From: Clostridiales bacterium
GTDB lineage: Bacteria > Bacillota > Clostridia > Peptostreptococcales > Anaerovoracaceae
Assembly: GCA_009911365.1 (NCBI GenBank)
Contig: QXXF01000004.1
Span: forward strand, 62,001-126,000
Reading direction: 5' to 3'
Length of the DNA: 64,000 nt
The notes under the pieces are model-generated. The model was not told the DNA's origin, searched no databases, and saw only the letters and a program-made list of their open reading frames with translations. Positions 29,156 through 38,385 of the stretch are shown here, one piece after another. How positions within the stretch are numbered: the stretch's first letter is position 1; every line of letters starts with the position of its first letter. Made by a program: the position numbers and the translations under genes.

Positions 29156-30562
29156 TTACTCCACCTCAAAAAGCGTTCCTGGATTCATCAGCCCTTTAGG
29201 ATCGAACACCTTCTTGATCCCCTTCATCAATTCCAGTTCAGCCGGCTTTTTCAGATCAGACAGTTCTTGGGTCCTGATCTTTCCAATCCCGTGCTCACCA
29301 GTCACGGTCCCATCATAGCTGGCGCACAGCTCATACATTTTATGCTTCAACTCATCGGCATAGGCCGGGATGGTCCCGTCAGGAAGATAGAGAATGTCGT
29401 TATGAACGTTTCCGTCTGCGATATGGGCCACGATATTGGTATCCGTGTCATATTCTTTCACTAACTTTTTCAGATTCAAGATAAAGTCAGACACATGAGA
29501 TACCGGGACCGCCATATCGAAAGAATCACAGATCTCATCCTTGATCAGTTCATAATGCTGGCTCCTGACCAAAAGCAATTCTTCCTGCTCTTTTTCTTTT
29601 CCCGCGTACAGACATTCCAAGCAGTTGTTGCGTTCACAGATCTCATGGATCGCTTTCACTGCGTCATAGAGTTGGGCCTGGGTTCGTTCGGAAAGGATGA
29701 TCAAAAGATCCGCGCTTCCTTCCTGGGCCTGCCATTTCAGTCCCATCATTTCCGCGGTGTCCACGAAAAGCCGTTTATCCATATACTCTACTGCCAGAGG
29801 CGTATAGCCGCTTTGCAGGATATCCGTGACAGCGTGGCAAGCGTCCTTGATTCCGGCAAAAGGAGCGACAATGGTCGCGGAAGCCTGATCTTTTGGAAAG
29901 ATTTTCAGAATAATTTTCGTGATCACAGCCAGGGTGCCTTCGCTTCCCAGCAATAACTGGGTCAGGTTGTAGCCGGCATTGTTCTTGATCAACTTTCCGC
30001 CTAGCAGCAGGACCTCACCATTAGGCAGGACAGCCTCTACTCCCAGGATATGTTTGCGCATGACCCCATGGCGCACGGCCCTAGCTCCGCCTGCGTTGGT
30101 GACCGCCATGCCGCCCATCTGGGCTCCCTCATCGCCAGGGTGAACAGGAAAACTGAGCCGCTGATAATGCTCCAATTCTTCCAACAAATCCATCAGCGTC
30201 ACGCCAGCCTGCAGGACAGCCACCATATTTTCCGCGTCAATCTCTTCGATTTGGTTCATCCGTTCCATGGAAATAATGATGCTGTCCACTACCGGTGTGC
30301 AGCCACCTGCCAGACCTGTGGCGCCGCCCCGGACAATGACAGGGACCTGATATTGGTCCGACAGTTTCATGATTTGGGAAACTTCTGCGGTATCCTTTGG
30401 CTTTACTACAATAGAATCATATGCGGCCTCTGGCCGGTATGTTTTTTCCACCTCATCGAACAAATAAGCTTCGATCCGCTCTTTTCCCGTGATCACATAA
30501 TCGCCGCCGATGGCTTCTTGCAGGTTTTGAACCAGCTGTGGGGTGATGTTGTTATACTTCAT
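29156..30562 (-). CDS. lctD: FAD-linked 2-hydroxyacid (lactate) dehydrogenase, GlcD/LctD type
   Basis: 468 residues. The N-terminal PCMH FAD-binding domain shows VIVRGGATGLAGGC and VHPGDEGAQMGGMAVTNAGG; the C-terminal vanillyl-alcohol-oxidase-like domain shows HIADGNVHNDI and GTVTGEHGIGKIRT near its end. It oxidises lactate or a related 2-hydroxyacid. It directly follows etfB and etfA, the arrangement of lctBCD in acetogens, where the complex drives endergonic lactate oxidation by NAD+ by coupling it to ferredoxin oxidation. The ATG overlaps the etfA stop by 11 bases. Glycolate as substrate cannot be excluded. Confidence 0.88.
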   Translation of the reverse strand: MKYNNITPQLVQNLQEAIGGDYVITGKERIEAYLFDEVEKTYRPEAAYDSIVVKPKDTAEVSQIMKLSDQYQVPVIVRGGATGLAGGCTPVVDSIIISMERMNQIEEIDAENMVAVLQAGVTLMDLLEELEHYQRLSFPVHPGDEGAQMGGMAVTNAGGARAVRHGVMRKHILGVEAVLPNGEVLLLGGKLIKNNAGYNLTQLLLGSEGTLAVITKIILKIFPKDQASATIVAPFAGIKDACHAVTDILQSGYTPLAVEYMDKRLFVDTAEMMGLKWQAQEGSADLLIILSERTQAQLYDAVKAIHEICERNNCLECLYAGKEKEQEELLLVRSQHYELIKDEICDSFDMAVPVSHVSDFILNLKKLVKEYDTDTNIVAHIADGNVHNDILYLPDGTIPAYADELKHKMYELCASYDGTVTGEHGIGKIRTQELSDLKKPAELELMKGIKKVFDPKGLMNPGTLFEVE

Positions 30563-31574
30563 GGCAGCCTCCTTTCTTTCTGAAACGCTCTGTCAGTCGG
30601 GGCACGATTTCATATAAATCTCCGATAAAGCCATAGTCAGAAACCGCGAAAATCGGCGCTGACGGGTCGTTGTTGATCGCGATGATCAAATCTGATTCTT
30701 TCATACCTGCCAGGTGCTGAGGCGCGCCCGATATGCCACAGGCAATGTATACTTTCGGTTTTACCCTGCTGCCGCTGTAGCCGATCTGGATGTTGCTAGA
30801 GGCCATCCCTGCGTCCACCAAGGCTCTGGAAACGCCTACTTGGCCGCCCAGAACTTGAGCCAGCTCCCACAAAAGGGCTAAATCTTCTTGCCTTTTAATG
30901 CCCCTTCCTCCTGCGACCACCACTTCTGCGTCCGTAATGTCCATATCTCCGATAGATATGATCTTTTCAATGGTCACATCAGGATATTCAGCTATGTAAG
31001 GGGGAATTTCCTGGATACGGATGTCTGCGTTTTCATCAGGCAGCGCTTCCCGGAATTCCTTGTATCTGACGGTTGCCATCTGCGGACGGTTTATGGTTTT
31101 GATATGAGCCAGTATATTGTCGCTGAAAGCTGGTCTGATCTGCTCTAGATTGCCTTCTTCATCAATACGAAGATCCGTGCAGTCCGCTGTCAGTCCGGTT
31201 TCTAGAGCCGCTGCGATCCTAGGCGCGAGAGAACGGCCAAAGTGAGTGGCCCCAATCAACACCACGGCAGGCTTTTTTTCTCGGATAAATGCTGTGATGT
31301 TGGAGGCGAAAAGCACTTCTTCTGGAGCGGCGAAGACAGGTGATTTCATTAAATAAACCTGATCCGCGCCTCGTTTGCATAATTCCTCGCACCCAGAGTT
31401 TTCCGTGGAAAGCACCAGGCAGGAAAGATTTTCTCCACAGGCATCGGCAATGCCGCGCCCTTTATTCAGCAGTTCATAGGCGACCCGGTGCATGTTGCCT
31501 CGTTCCGTTTCACCGATGATCAAAACGCCACGGTACTCGTTATTGTTTTGCGGTTCATGCTGCGTGATATTCAT
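30552..31574 (-). CDS. etfA: Electron-transfer flavoprotein alpha subunit
   Basis: 340 residues. The C-terminal FAD domain has GGRGIK, VGVSRALVDAGM, IQIGYSGSRVKPKVYIACGISGAPQHLAGM and IIAINNDPSAPIF, all diagnostic. It carries electrons between FAD-dehydrogenase and the bifurcating flavin in EtfB. There is no N-terminal ferredoxin-like cysteine cluster, which is present in some LctC proteins such as the acetogen version. The start overlaps the etfB stop in ATGA, showing coupling. Confidence 0.92.
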   Translation of the reverse strand: MNITQHEPQNNNEYRGVLIIGETERGNMHRVAYELLNKGRGIADACGENLSCLVLSTENSGCEELCKRGADQVYLMKSPVFAAPEEVLFASNITAFIREKKPAVVLIGATHFGRSLAPRIAAALETGLTADCTDLRIDEEGNLEQIRPAFSDNILAHIKTINRPQMATVRYKEFREALPDENADIRIQEIPPYIAEYPDVTIEKIISIGDMDITDAEVVVAGGRGIKRQEDLALLWELAQVLGGQVGVSRALVDAGMASSNIQIGYSGSRVKPKVYIACGISGAPQHLAGMKESDLIIAINNDPSAPIFAVSDYGFIGDLYEIVPRLTERFRKKGGCHEV

Positions 31575-32365
31575 GAGATGATCCCCCTTTCCGTGAAGAT
31601 TTCCTCTAACTTGGATTCAAAAGCATTGCTATCTTCTCTGAATATTTGGCTTTCCCGCTCCTCCACGGACGGGACTTCGATTTTCGCTACTTTGGTAGGA
31701 GAGCCAGGAAACCCAGTGTCCTCCTTTGATAAGGCAGGCAGATTTTCAAGTCCAATGGTTTTGAATTCCTTAGTGATGGACTCCAGCTTTCTGCTTACAG
31801 AAGGCAGACGCAGTTTGCCGATATTCTTGGTAACGCCTACAAGGGCAGGCAGTTTCATGGTCCGCTGCTGGCGGTTTCCGCAGAGGTTTTCAATTGTGAC
31901 TCTGACTCGCCCTTCGTCTGCTAGTTCGATGGAATCCACATAATAAGCGTGGGGAATTCCCAAAAGCTCAGCTGTTTCCGCACCCACCTGAGCGGTGTCG
32001 CCGTCCACGGATTTTTCTCCGCAGAGGATCAAGTCATACGTTTCCTGCTCAATGGCCGCGGCCAAGGTTCGTGAGGTGGCAATAGTGTCCGAGCCGCCAA
32101 ATTTCCGGTCAGTCAGCAGGATCCCATCATCAGCGCCTCTGGCGAACGCGTCCCCCAGGCTTTCCTTTGCCTGGGGCGGCCCCATTGTAAGGACTCGTAC
32201 GAAAGCACCGTATCGCTCTTTCAAATCAAGTGCCGCTTGCAGCGCGCTTTCGTCAAAAGGATTGATTTCCGCTGGAGCGGAGGAACGATCCACAACGCCT
32301 CGTTCACTATCAAATTTTACTTTTTCCATATCAGGGACTTCTTTTATCAATACGATTATATTCAT
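31571..32365 (-). CDS. etfB: Electron-transfer flavoprotein beta subunit
   Basis: 264 residues from ATG 32365. An upstream extension of the frame to 32500 is rejected because GGGGAGGA lies just before 32365 and MNIIVLIKEVPD is the standard EtfB N-terminus. NPFDESALQAAL, CGEKSVDGDTAQVG and LPALVGVTKNIG are family motifs. In bifurcating systems this subunit binds NAD and the bifurcating FAD. It is first in the operon and divergent from the FadR-type regulator. Confidence 0.92.
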   Translation of the reverse strand: MNIIVLIKEVPDMEKVKFDSERGVVDRSSAPAEINPFDESALQAALDLKERYGAFVRVLTMGPPQAKESLGDAFARGADDGILLTDRKFGGSDTIATSRTLAAAIEQETYDLILCGEKSVDGDTAQVGAETAELLGIPHAYYVDSIELADEGRVRVTIENLCGNRQQRTMKLPALVGVTKNIGKLRLPSVSRKLESITKEFKTIGLENLPALSKEDTGFPGSPTKVAKIEVPSVEERESQIFREDSNAFESKLEEIFTERGIIS

Positions 32366-32659
32366 CTTATTCCTCCCCATCGCACGCAGCGTTTCCTGTT
32401 TTAGGAAGCCCTTTGAACAGGCCGCTGCTGTGTCGTTATATGATTTGATGTTAAGTGGTCTTACCACTTGGATTATACACCTGCGTTCCCTTGGTTGCAA
32501 GTTTTTTTCGTAAATTTATTGATTTTTCTAACTAATTAAAGTACTATATAAAATTGAGCAGAGCCGTGTTTGATATATAAATAAGTAGAAAAGAATGAGA
32601 TAAGCACGCTTTGTTTTTGATAAATCTAGGAAGGGATCGCAGTGAGGGCGGGAGATAGG
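32366..32659. promoter_or_regulatory. Divergent control region of the lactate dehydrogenase operon
   Basis: The gap contains GTGGTCTTACCACTTGG (about 32457-32473), in which TGGTCTTACCA is a GntR/FadR-type operator-like palindrome (TGGTnnnACCA). It lies about 90-110 bases upstream of etfB. The rest is AT-rich and includes a possible forward -10 TATATAAA at 32550. The operator assignment is an inference from the FadR-family consensus. Confidence 0.6.
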
Positions 32660-33349
32660 ATGGCACAAGAAAACAGGACAGTTTCACAAACAGTGATCAA
32701 ACAGATACAGGACATGATTTTTGATGGAAGGCTTCAAGAGGGAGACAAACTGCCGCCAGAGCGGGAGCTGGCTGAAAAGCTGGGCGTGGGCAGGCCGGCC
32801 TTGAGGGAAGCCATGCGTTCTTTGGAACTAATGGGCCTAGTGGAAAGCCGCCATGGCCTGGGAAATTATATTATCAACCATGTAAATTCCAATTATTTTA
32901 TGCCCTTATCCCTTTCCTTCAAGTTGAGTCAGCGGTCGCCGCAGGAAATCCTAGAAATGCGCTGCTGCTTGGAGGCTTTTACAGCTCAGAAAGCGGCGGA
33001 ACGCTCCACTTCCCTTGATATCGCTTCTCTTCGGGAATTGCTCCGTCAGATGACCGCAGCGGAGACCGCGCCTGAAAAGGCTGCTTTAGACAAGACGATT
33101 CACTTTGAAATCGCTAGGATATCAGGAAATCTGCTGATCTACAATACAATGGAAAACATTACCCAGCTTTTAGATTCTTTTATTAAGCAGTCGGTCCTGG
33201 CCGCTTATTTTGAGGGGGATTCTGTGGAAAACATTTATAAAGAGCATATGGAAATCGCAGATGCTATTGGGAGACACGATGGGAAGGCGGCGGCAGCGGC
33301 CATGCTGGGACATCTGTCTCGTATTAATCTGGACCTGATTTCTGAATAA
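32660..33349 (+). CDS. FadR-subfamily GntR transcriptional regulator
   Basis: 229 residues. The winged helix covers residues 1-75 (KLPPERELAEKLGVGRPALREA), and the FCD ligand domain follows with conserved histidines (IHFEIARISGN, HLSRINLDL). GntR/FadR proteins of this kind, such as LldR and LctA, sense lactate or other hydroxyacids. Its position divergent from the etfBA-dehydrogenase operon supports control of that operon. The frame opens at GTG 32642, but ATG 32660 has GGGAG at correct distance. Confidence 0.9.
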   Translation: MAQENRTVSQTVIKQIQDMIFDGRLQEGDKLPPERELAEKLGVGRPALREAMRSLELMGLVESRHGLGNYIINHVNSNYFMPLSLSFKLSQRSPQEILEMRCCLEAFTAQKAAERSTSLDIASLRELLRQMTAAETAPEKAALDKTIHFEIARISGNLLIYNTMENITQLLDSFIKQSVLAAYFEGDSVENIYKEHMEIADAIGRHDGKAAAAAMLGHLSRINLDLISE

Positions 33350-33356
33350 TGAAAAG

Positions 33357-33409
33357 AAAAACGGCTCGATCTTCCGTAGGCCTGTAGCCGGGAATTTTGA
33401 GCCGTTTTT
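33357..33409. terminator. Bidirectional terminator between the regulator and yjiH-type gene
   Basis: AAAAACGGCTC (33357-33367) pairs with GAGCCGTTTTT (33399-33409) around a 31-base loop that itself has a small stem. A- and T-runs on the two sides serve both convergent genes. Confidence 0.8.
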
Positions 33410-33487
33410 CGCGTTGCTGAAAAAATGCGCTTTCAGAAACAGAATTTTTGATCCATTGCCCTGATTTTTACAGGCACGGTCGCCAGT

Positions 33488-34897
33488 TTAAAAGCTGACT
33501 AGTAAATTGGTCAATACTGTGACCAGAGGAATGGCGATGATGGTTCTTTCCAGGAACACGATGAACAGGTGTCCTACGTTTACTGGAACTCTGGATTTCA
33601 ATACGATCAGTCCGATTTCTGTCATGTAGATAATCTGTAGCAGGGACATGCAGCCTACGATAAAGCGAGTCCGCTCAATCGGAAAGTCTGCCAGCATCAG
33701 CGGCGGGATGTATTGATCAGCGAATCCTACCAAAGCTGCTGGTGCCACTTCCGAGGCACCTTCGATGCCGCACAGATCCATGTACCACCCAAATGGGATG
33801 GAGATCCATTGGAAAATAGGCGTGTATTCAACCAGAATCAGGACAATGGTCCCCCAGGCCATGACCACGGGAATCAGGTCCATGAACATGGTGGCATAAA
33901 TGTGAAGGCCAGACCGTCCGACGCTCTTCGCAGTCGCGCCTTCTGCCCGATGGCCCGCCAGGTTCAGCGCCCATTTGATCTTGGAAACGCCGGAAGGAAC
34001 CTCTTCGTTGATTTGCTTGCCGGAAATCGGGTCATAAGTATCCGGCAGCATGCGCAGTGGAGGGATCCTAGGAATGATCACAGCTAGGACAACGCCGCCG
34101 ATGAGGCTGATCAGATAGAACACGGTGAATTTACTTTCTACACCGATCAGCGTAGCGATCACATAGCAGAACGGGATGGATACAAAGGAGAAGTTCATGG
34201 AAATGGTTGCTGCCTCCCTTGCGCTGTAAAATCCAGATTCGTACTGACCAGTGGTCAGAATGGCCGCTGCGTTGGAGGTGCCCAGCCAAGATGTGATCAG
34301 GTCGATTGCGGAACGTCCCGGCACTGTGAACAAGGGGCGAACTACCTTTCTCAGCACAACGCCCACGAACTCCATGATGCCGAAATCCGTTAAAAGCGGC
34401 ATCAGGAAGGCGATGCACAGGATGACCGAGGCTAAGGTGGCGGATACGCCCAGCATGGAGCCGCCAGTAGAGTCCGACCATATCATTTCTGGACCTAGCT
34501 GGAAGAACGCCATGTAGACGATGATTAGGCCAACAATACGGCTGACAAAATACAGCGGCGATGGCGAAAAAATCTTGCTTAGTTTTTCGCTCTTTTGAAT
34601 GGCGGCGGGTTTAAACAGTTTGTTGATGATGGTTATGATTGTGGATAAAGTAATAAATGCCAGAACCGCTGCGCTTGCTAGATTGAGATTTTCCAAAGTC
34701 AAAAGGTCAGATACAAAATTGATTAAAATGCCGATAGGGATCGTAAAGGTGGTCCCTTGTGGAATCGGGATCAAGAACAAGAAAATACCCAACAGTGACG
34801 CAATGATAAATTTCGCAATGTTCGTGTTTTTCACAGGCTTCAACTCTACTGCCGTAACAGTTTCTTCTGTGGCAGAGACTTTCGTGTTGTCGTTCAT
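33488..34897 (-). CDS. YjiH-family membrane protein with nucleoside-recognition (Gate) domains
   Basis: 469 residues with about ten hydrophobic helices after a 25-residue polar N-terminus. GTSNAAAILTTGQYESGFYSAREAATISMNFSFVSIPFCYVIA is typical of the YjiH branch of Gate-domain proteins; GRSAIDLITSWLG precedes it. The molecular role of the family is not settled, but it is generally taken as a transporter. It follows an aminotransferase on the same strand with 168 bases between them, suggesting joint work on an amino acid or amine. Confidence 0.85.
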   Translation of the reverse strand: MNDNTKVSATEETVTAVELKPVKNTNIAKFIIASLLGIFLFLIPIPQGTTFTIPIGILINFVSDLLTLENLNLASAAVLAFITLSTIITIINKLFKPAAIQKSEKLSKIFSPSPLYFVSRIVGLIIVYMAFFQLGPEMIWSDSTGGSMLGVSATLASVILCIAFLMPLLTDFGIMEFVGVVLRKVVRPLFTVPGRSAIDLITSWLGTSNAAAILTTGQYESGFYSAREAATISMNFSFVSIPFCYVIATLIGVESKFTVFYLISLIGGVVLAVIIPRIPPLRMLPDTYDPISGKQINEEVPSGVSKIKWALNLAGHRAEGATAKSVGRSGLHIYATMFMDLIPVVMAWGTIVLILVEYTPIFQWISIPFGWYMDLCGIEGASEVAPAALVGFADQYIPPLMLADFPIERTRFIVGCMSLLQIIYMTEIGLIVLKSRVPVNVGHLFIVFLERTIIAIPLVTVLTNLLVSF

Positions 34898-35015
34898 TTC
34901 AAAACTCCTTTCTTAAGCATGTTTCTTTGATTATGCGGGAAATACCGCTTGTGACACTTCCCAAATGCAGGCAAGGTCTGTTTCTGAAAAGGGATCAGCG
35001 GACTTGCTTTCTTTA

Positions 35016-35052
35016 CAGCCAGATGGTAGGTGGTCGATTTACCATCTGGCTG
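35016..35052. repeat. Strong hairpin between aminotransferase and YjiH-type genes
   Basis: CAGCCAGATGGTA (35016-35028) and TACCATCTGGCTG (35040-35052) form a perfect 13-base stem with an 11-base loop. No T-run follows on either strand, so it is more likely a partial attenuator or an mRNA-processing hairpin that sets the ratio of the two genes. Confidence 0.7.
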
Positions 35053-35065
35053 CTGCGGACATGTT

Positions 35066-36223
35066 CTAAAACTGGATCCTTTCGATCCTGTCAAAAGCTT
35101 CCTTTAGGGTTTCCACGCAGACAGTGCAAGCAATGCGCACGTATCCTTCGCCGCATGCGCCAAAAGCATCGCCCGGCAGCATCAGGACGTGTGCTTCCTC
35201 CAGGATCTTTTCTGCTGCTTGAACACTGGTCAGCCCTGTTTCTTTAATGTTGATAAACAGGTAAAAGCTGCCCTTCGGCGGATTGATCACGGAGAGCTTT
35301 GGGATCTGATTGATTCGTTCTGCCGCATAGAACATTCTTTTTCTATATTCTTCGACCATTGGCGGCTGGATCTGGGCTCTGTGACGCAGAGCATGGATCG
35401 CGGCCCTCTGAGAAATGGACGGAGCAGTGAACACTACGTTTTCATTGATCTGCTGAATCACTTTAATGATATAATCCGGCGCGATGATATTGCCGACTCT
35501 CCAGCCTGTCATGGTGAAGTTTTTGGAAAAGGAATTGAGTATGATGGTCCTTTCTTTCATGCCAGAAAGCGTAGCAAAAGGCACGAATGGATTTTGGTAA
35601 CTAAAGGCTGTGTAAATGTCGTCTGAAACAACGATCAAGTCGTGCTTTACTGCGATTTTCGCGATTTTTTCCATGGTATCCACAGTCAGGCAATTTCCGG
35701 TTGGGTTGGACGGGGAATTGATGACCAATGCTTTTGTACGTTCAGTGATCAGGGATTCTAGTCTTTCCACGTTGATTTGGAAATCCTCATCCTCGTAAGT
35801 AGGAAGTTCTATGGGGATCCCTCTGGCTAGCTCCACCTGCTGTGGGTATGGCGTGAAAAACGGTGCTTGGAGGATGACCTCGTCACCATCGTCCAGGATG
35901 GCCTCCAGTGCCAAGTACATGCCAAGGCAAGCTGAGGCGCAGACAAAGACTTCCTCATCCTTGACATCCATGTGGTATTCTTCCTTGTAATACTTACAAA
36001 TCTCTGTCCGCAGTTCTGGATCTCCGCGAAAATCAGTATATTTGGTATGACCACACTTGGCATCCCCATAGGATTTGTCGATGATTAAATCATTTGTGAC
36101 CAGATCCGGATCTCCAAGGCTTAGGTTGATGCAGTCATCGAAGGATTTGGCCATTTCGTCGGATTTTCCCATGGCTGTGCATTGATCTTTCCAATACCTT
36201 TTGGCAATAAATTTGTGCTTCAC
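35066..36223 (-). CDS. Class I/II pyridoxal-phosphate aminotransferase
   Basis: 385 residues. The lysine that binds PLP is in NSFSKNFTMTGWRVG (near residue 230), with SPSNPTGN and VSDDIYTAF before it and an arginine near the end (GEGYVRIACTV) for the substrate carboxylate. Fold type I aspartate-aminotransferase-like enzymes transfer amino groups between amino acids and 2-oxoacids. Specificity is not readable. It shares its direction with the downstream YjiH-type gene. Confidence 0.9.
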   Translation of the reverse strand: MKHKFIAKRYWKDQCTAMGKSDEMAKSFDDCINLSLGDPDLVTNDLIIDKSYGDAKCGHTKYTDFRGDPELRTEICKYYKEEYHMDVKDEEVFVCASACLGMYLALEAILDDGDEVILQAPFFTPYPQQVELARGIPIELPTYEDEDFQINVERLESLITERTKALVINSPSNPTGNCLTVDTMEKIAKIAVKHDLIVVSDDIYTAFSYQNPFVPFATLSGMKERTIILNSFSKNFTMTGWRVGNIIAPDYIIKVIQQINENVVFTAPSISQRAAIHALRHRAQIQPPMVEEYRKRMFYAAERINQIPKLSVINPPKGSFYLFINIKETGLTSVQAAEKILEEAHVLMLPGDAFGACGEGYVRIACTVCVETLKEAFDRIERIQF

Positions 36224-36411
36224 GTTCGTTGCCTCCTATCATTTATGGTTGTTTTTTAGGATCGACTTTTTTAAATCGATTGTGAGGTTGCGTCAATTGG
36301 TAAGACCTCTTGACTTTATTAAACCATTTTTAATGGCAGAATGCAAGTGCAATTATCTGAATTCTTTAACTTTTTTGATGGGAGACTTGATGCTTGATGG
36401 TCTGTGGAAAG

Positions 36412-36487
36412 TGTCGGAATTTGTCGGAAAAAAAGAACGGTTTCCCATCATATTTCGACAAAGGAAAATTATGGTGCGCGTTATAAT
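36412..36487 (+). promoter_or_regulatory. Spo0A-type promoter of spoIIE
   Basis: TCGACA (36455-36460) and TATAAT (36482-36487) are separated by 21 bases, the unusual spacing known from Spo0A-activated sigma-A promoters such as spoIIE and spoIIG of Bacillus subtilis. The -35 overlaps TTTCGACAAA (36453-36462), the exact reverse complement of the 0A box TTTGTCGAAA. Two near-boxes, TGTCGGA (36412-36418) and TTTGTCGGAAA (36420-36430), lie just upstream. The match of spacing, boxes and downstream gene makes the assignment strong. The remainder of the 398-base gap shows nothing else. Confidence 0.85.
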
Positions 36488-36621
36488 GGTGACAGGCTTG
36501 TACAAATTGTGCAGACTGCGTTTTAAATATGGGGAAACGCTGAGAGACCACCGCTCCGTATAGCTGGGTTGGGAGCAGGTGGAAGCCGAACTGGTGATAC
36601 AGATGATGAAGGGGGACACAT

Positions 36622-38385
36622 ATGATGGAATTGACAACGAGAAGGTGCGCTGTGGGGAAGGAGAAGAGCGGGGATCGACTGCTGCTTGCCGCAGGTATGG
36701 CGGCTGCTTGTTTTCTCATCAGCCGGGCTGGGTTTATGGGAGACATGCTCCCTGCGGGAGCGGCACTGGCAGGGGCGATGGTTTCTTTGAACGCGATGAA
36801 CATTTATCTGTTTCCATTCATACTGCTGGGCATTTATAGCAGCGGAGCGTTTCTATGGGGAGATGTGGCTGCGCTCTGTGGATGCGCCTTTGTCTTTCTC
36901 TGCGCTGGCAGGATTCCTTTTGCCCCATGGCACAAGGCGGTCATCACTGGGGCGATTATCGTTATTTCGCAAAGCGTTTCCTGTATTGTCGCAGGGGCCG
37001 CGTATCCGGTGTCAATTATGGATCTGGTGCTGGAAGGCGGTATTGGGCTGGCTTTATGTGGTATTTTTGACACGTTTCTGCGCATGGTGAGAGGAGAGGC
37101 TCCTTATGGGGGTACCGAGGCCGGCCTTCTTTCGCTATCAGCGGTAGTCATGCTGATGGTCTCAGGCCTTGACGTTCCTTTGCTCATTGTTCCGGCAGCC
37201 ATGGTCGTGACGCTTTTCTCCGGATACCTGATGGGAATCACAGGCGGGCTGCTGGCAGCGTTTGTCACTGGATTTTTGATTTTAATATTTGGCGGATCGC
37301 CAGGAGCTGGTTTCCTTCTGATGTTGGGAGGGATCACAGCAGGCCTCTTTCGAGGACAAAGCAAATGGGCCGCAGGGGTCTGCTTTGCGGCAGTGACCAT
37401 AGGCGCGGGAAGCCTGGATGTTTCCATTAGCTTCGCTGTGCCTTATTACGGGACAGCAGTGGCTGCGGGCCTATTGGTTTTGCTCCCCTACAGATGGCTT
37501 GTGCGTTTGGATACGACGCTCAGTGCCTTTCTTGGGAGCGAGGATCGCCAAGAAAAAAGGAATAGCGTGAGGGCTTCGGAAAAGCTGGAAGAGCTGCGGA
37601 AAACATTCGACAATCTTTCTGCTTTGTTCGTGTCGCAGGATAATCGGCGGATCTTGATGTCCTATCAGTTTCAAGTTATGTCGCGGGTCTTGGGTCAGAC
37701 CATAAAGGGACTCCATCAAAGCGGGTTGTCCGCACCGCCAAAATACAAGATGGAGCCAGCTTGGGCAAGCTATGCGAAAAAACAAGGGGTTTCGGGCGAT
37801 AGTTATCTATGGGCACAACTGCCTGGCGGACGCTTTGCCGTAATCTTGAGCGATGGGATGGGGAATGGGAAAACCGCTGCGGAAGAAAGCGGCCTGACAG
37901 TCACAACCATCATTCGCCTGCTGGAGACAGGACTGGAAGTGGAGTTGGTGCTGAAACTGCTGAATCAGATCATGTTGCTCAATGCGGAGAACGAAGTGTT
38001 TTCCACCATTGATTTAGGAATTTTCAACCAGAAGACAGGAAGGATGCGGTTTTACAAAATCGGAGCAGCGGCCACCTTTATTAAGCGGAAGCGCTCCGTG
38101 GACGCTCTTACCCTTTCCGCCATGCCTATAGGGGTCGTGGACGGATTAAAGGTGGATTGTGTCACCACTAGCCTAAGGCCTGGTGATCAGGTGATCATGA
38201 TCTCTGATGGAGTGACTGATTCCAGAAGAGAGGATTTGAGCATGGACTGGTTGAAAGAGACCATCGCAGGCATTCAGTCCAAGGACCCACAGACCATGTG
38301 CGATTTAATCATGAACCGGGCAGTGGATAACTATGGGTTAAAGGAAAAAGATGATTTGACCGTGCTGGCCATGCGGGTAAGCTGA
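36622..38385 (+). CDS. spoIIE: Stage II sporulation protein E, PP2C-type phosphatase
   Basis: 587 residues, against about 800-830 in Bacillus. Residues about 20-310 hold some ten membrane helices. The C-terminal third is a PP2C phosphatase: ILSDGMGNGKTA (metal aspartate near residue 410), MISDGVTDS and EKDDLTVLAM. SpoIIE dephosphorylates SpoIIAA to switch on sigma-F in the forespore and helps asymmetric division. The shortening falls in the middle region between membrane and phosphatase parts, which in Bacillus carries regulatory and FtsZ-contact functions. GGGGG sits six bases before ATGATG. Its presence says the organism belongs to a spore-forming lineage. Confidence 0.93.
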   Translation: MMELTTRRCAVGKEKSGDRLLLAAGMAAACFLISRAGFMGDMLPAGAALAGAMVSLNAMNIYLFPFILLGIYSSGAFLWGDVAALCGCAFVFLCAGRIPFAPWHKAVITGAIIVISQSVSCIVAGAAYPVSIMDLVLEGGIGLALCGIFDTFLRMVRGEAPYGGTEAGLLSLSAVVMLMVSGLDVPLLIVPAAMVVTLFSGYLMGITGGLLAAFVTGFLILIFGGSPGAGFLLMLGGITAGLFRGQSKWAAGVCFAAVTIGAGSLDVSISFAVPYYGTAVAAGLLVLLPYRWLVRLDTTLSAFLGSEDRQEKRNSVRASEKLEELRKTFDNLSALFVSQDNRRILMSYQFQVMSRVLGQTIKGLHQSGLSAPPKYKMEPAWASYAKKQGVSGDSYLWAQLPGGRFAVILSDGMGNGKTAAEESGLTVTTIIRLLETGLEVELVLKLLNQIMLLNAENEVFSTIDLGIFNQKTGRMRFYKIGAAATFIKRKRSVDALTLSAMPIGVVDGLKVDCVTTSLRPGDQVIMISDGVTDSRREDLSMDWLKETIAGIQSKDPQTMCDLIMNRAVDNYGLKEKDDLTVLAMRVS

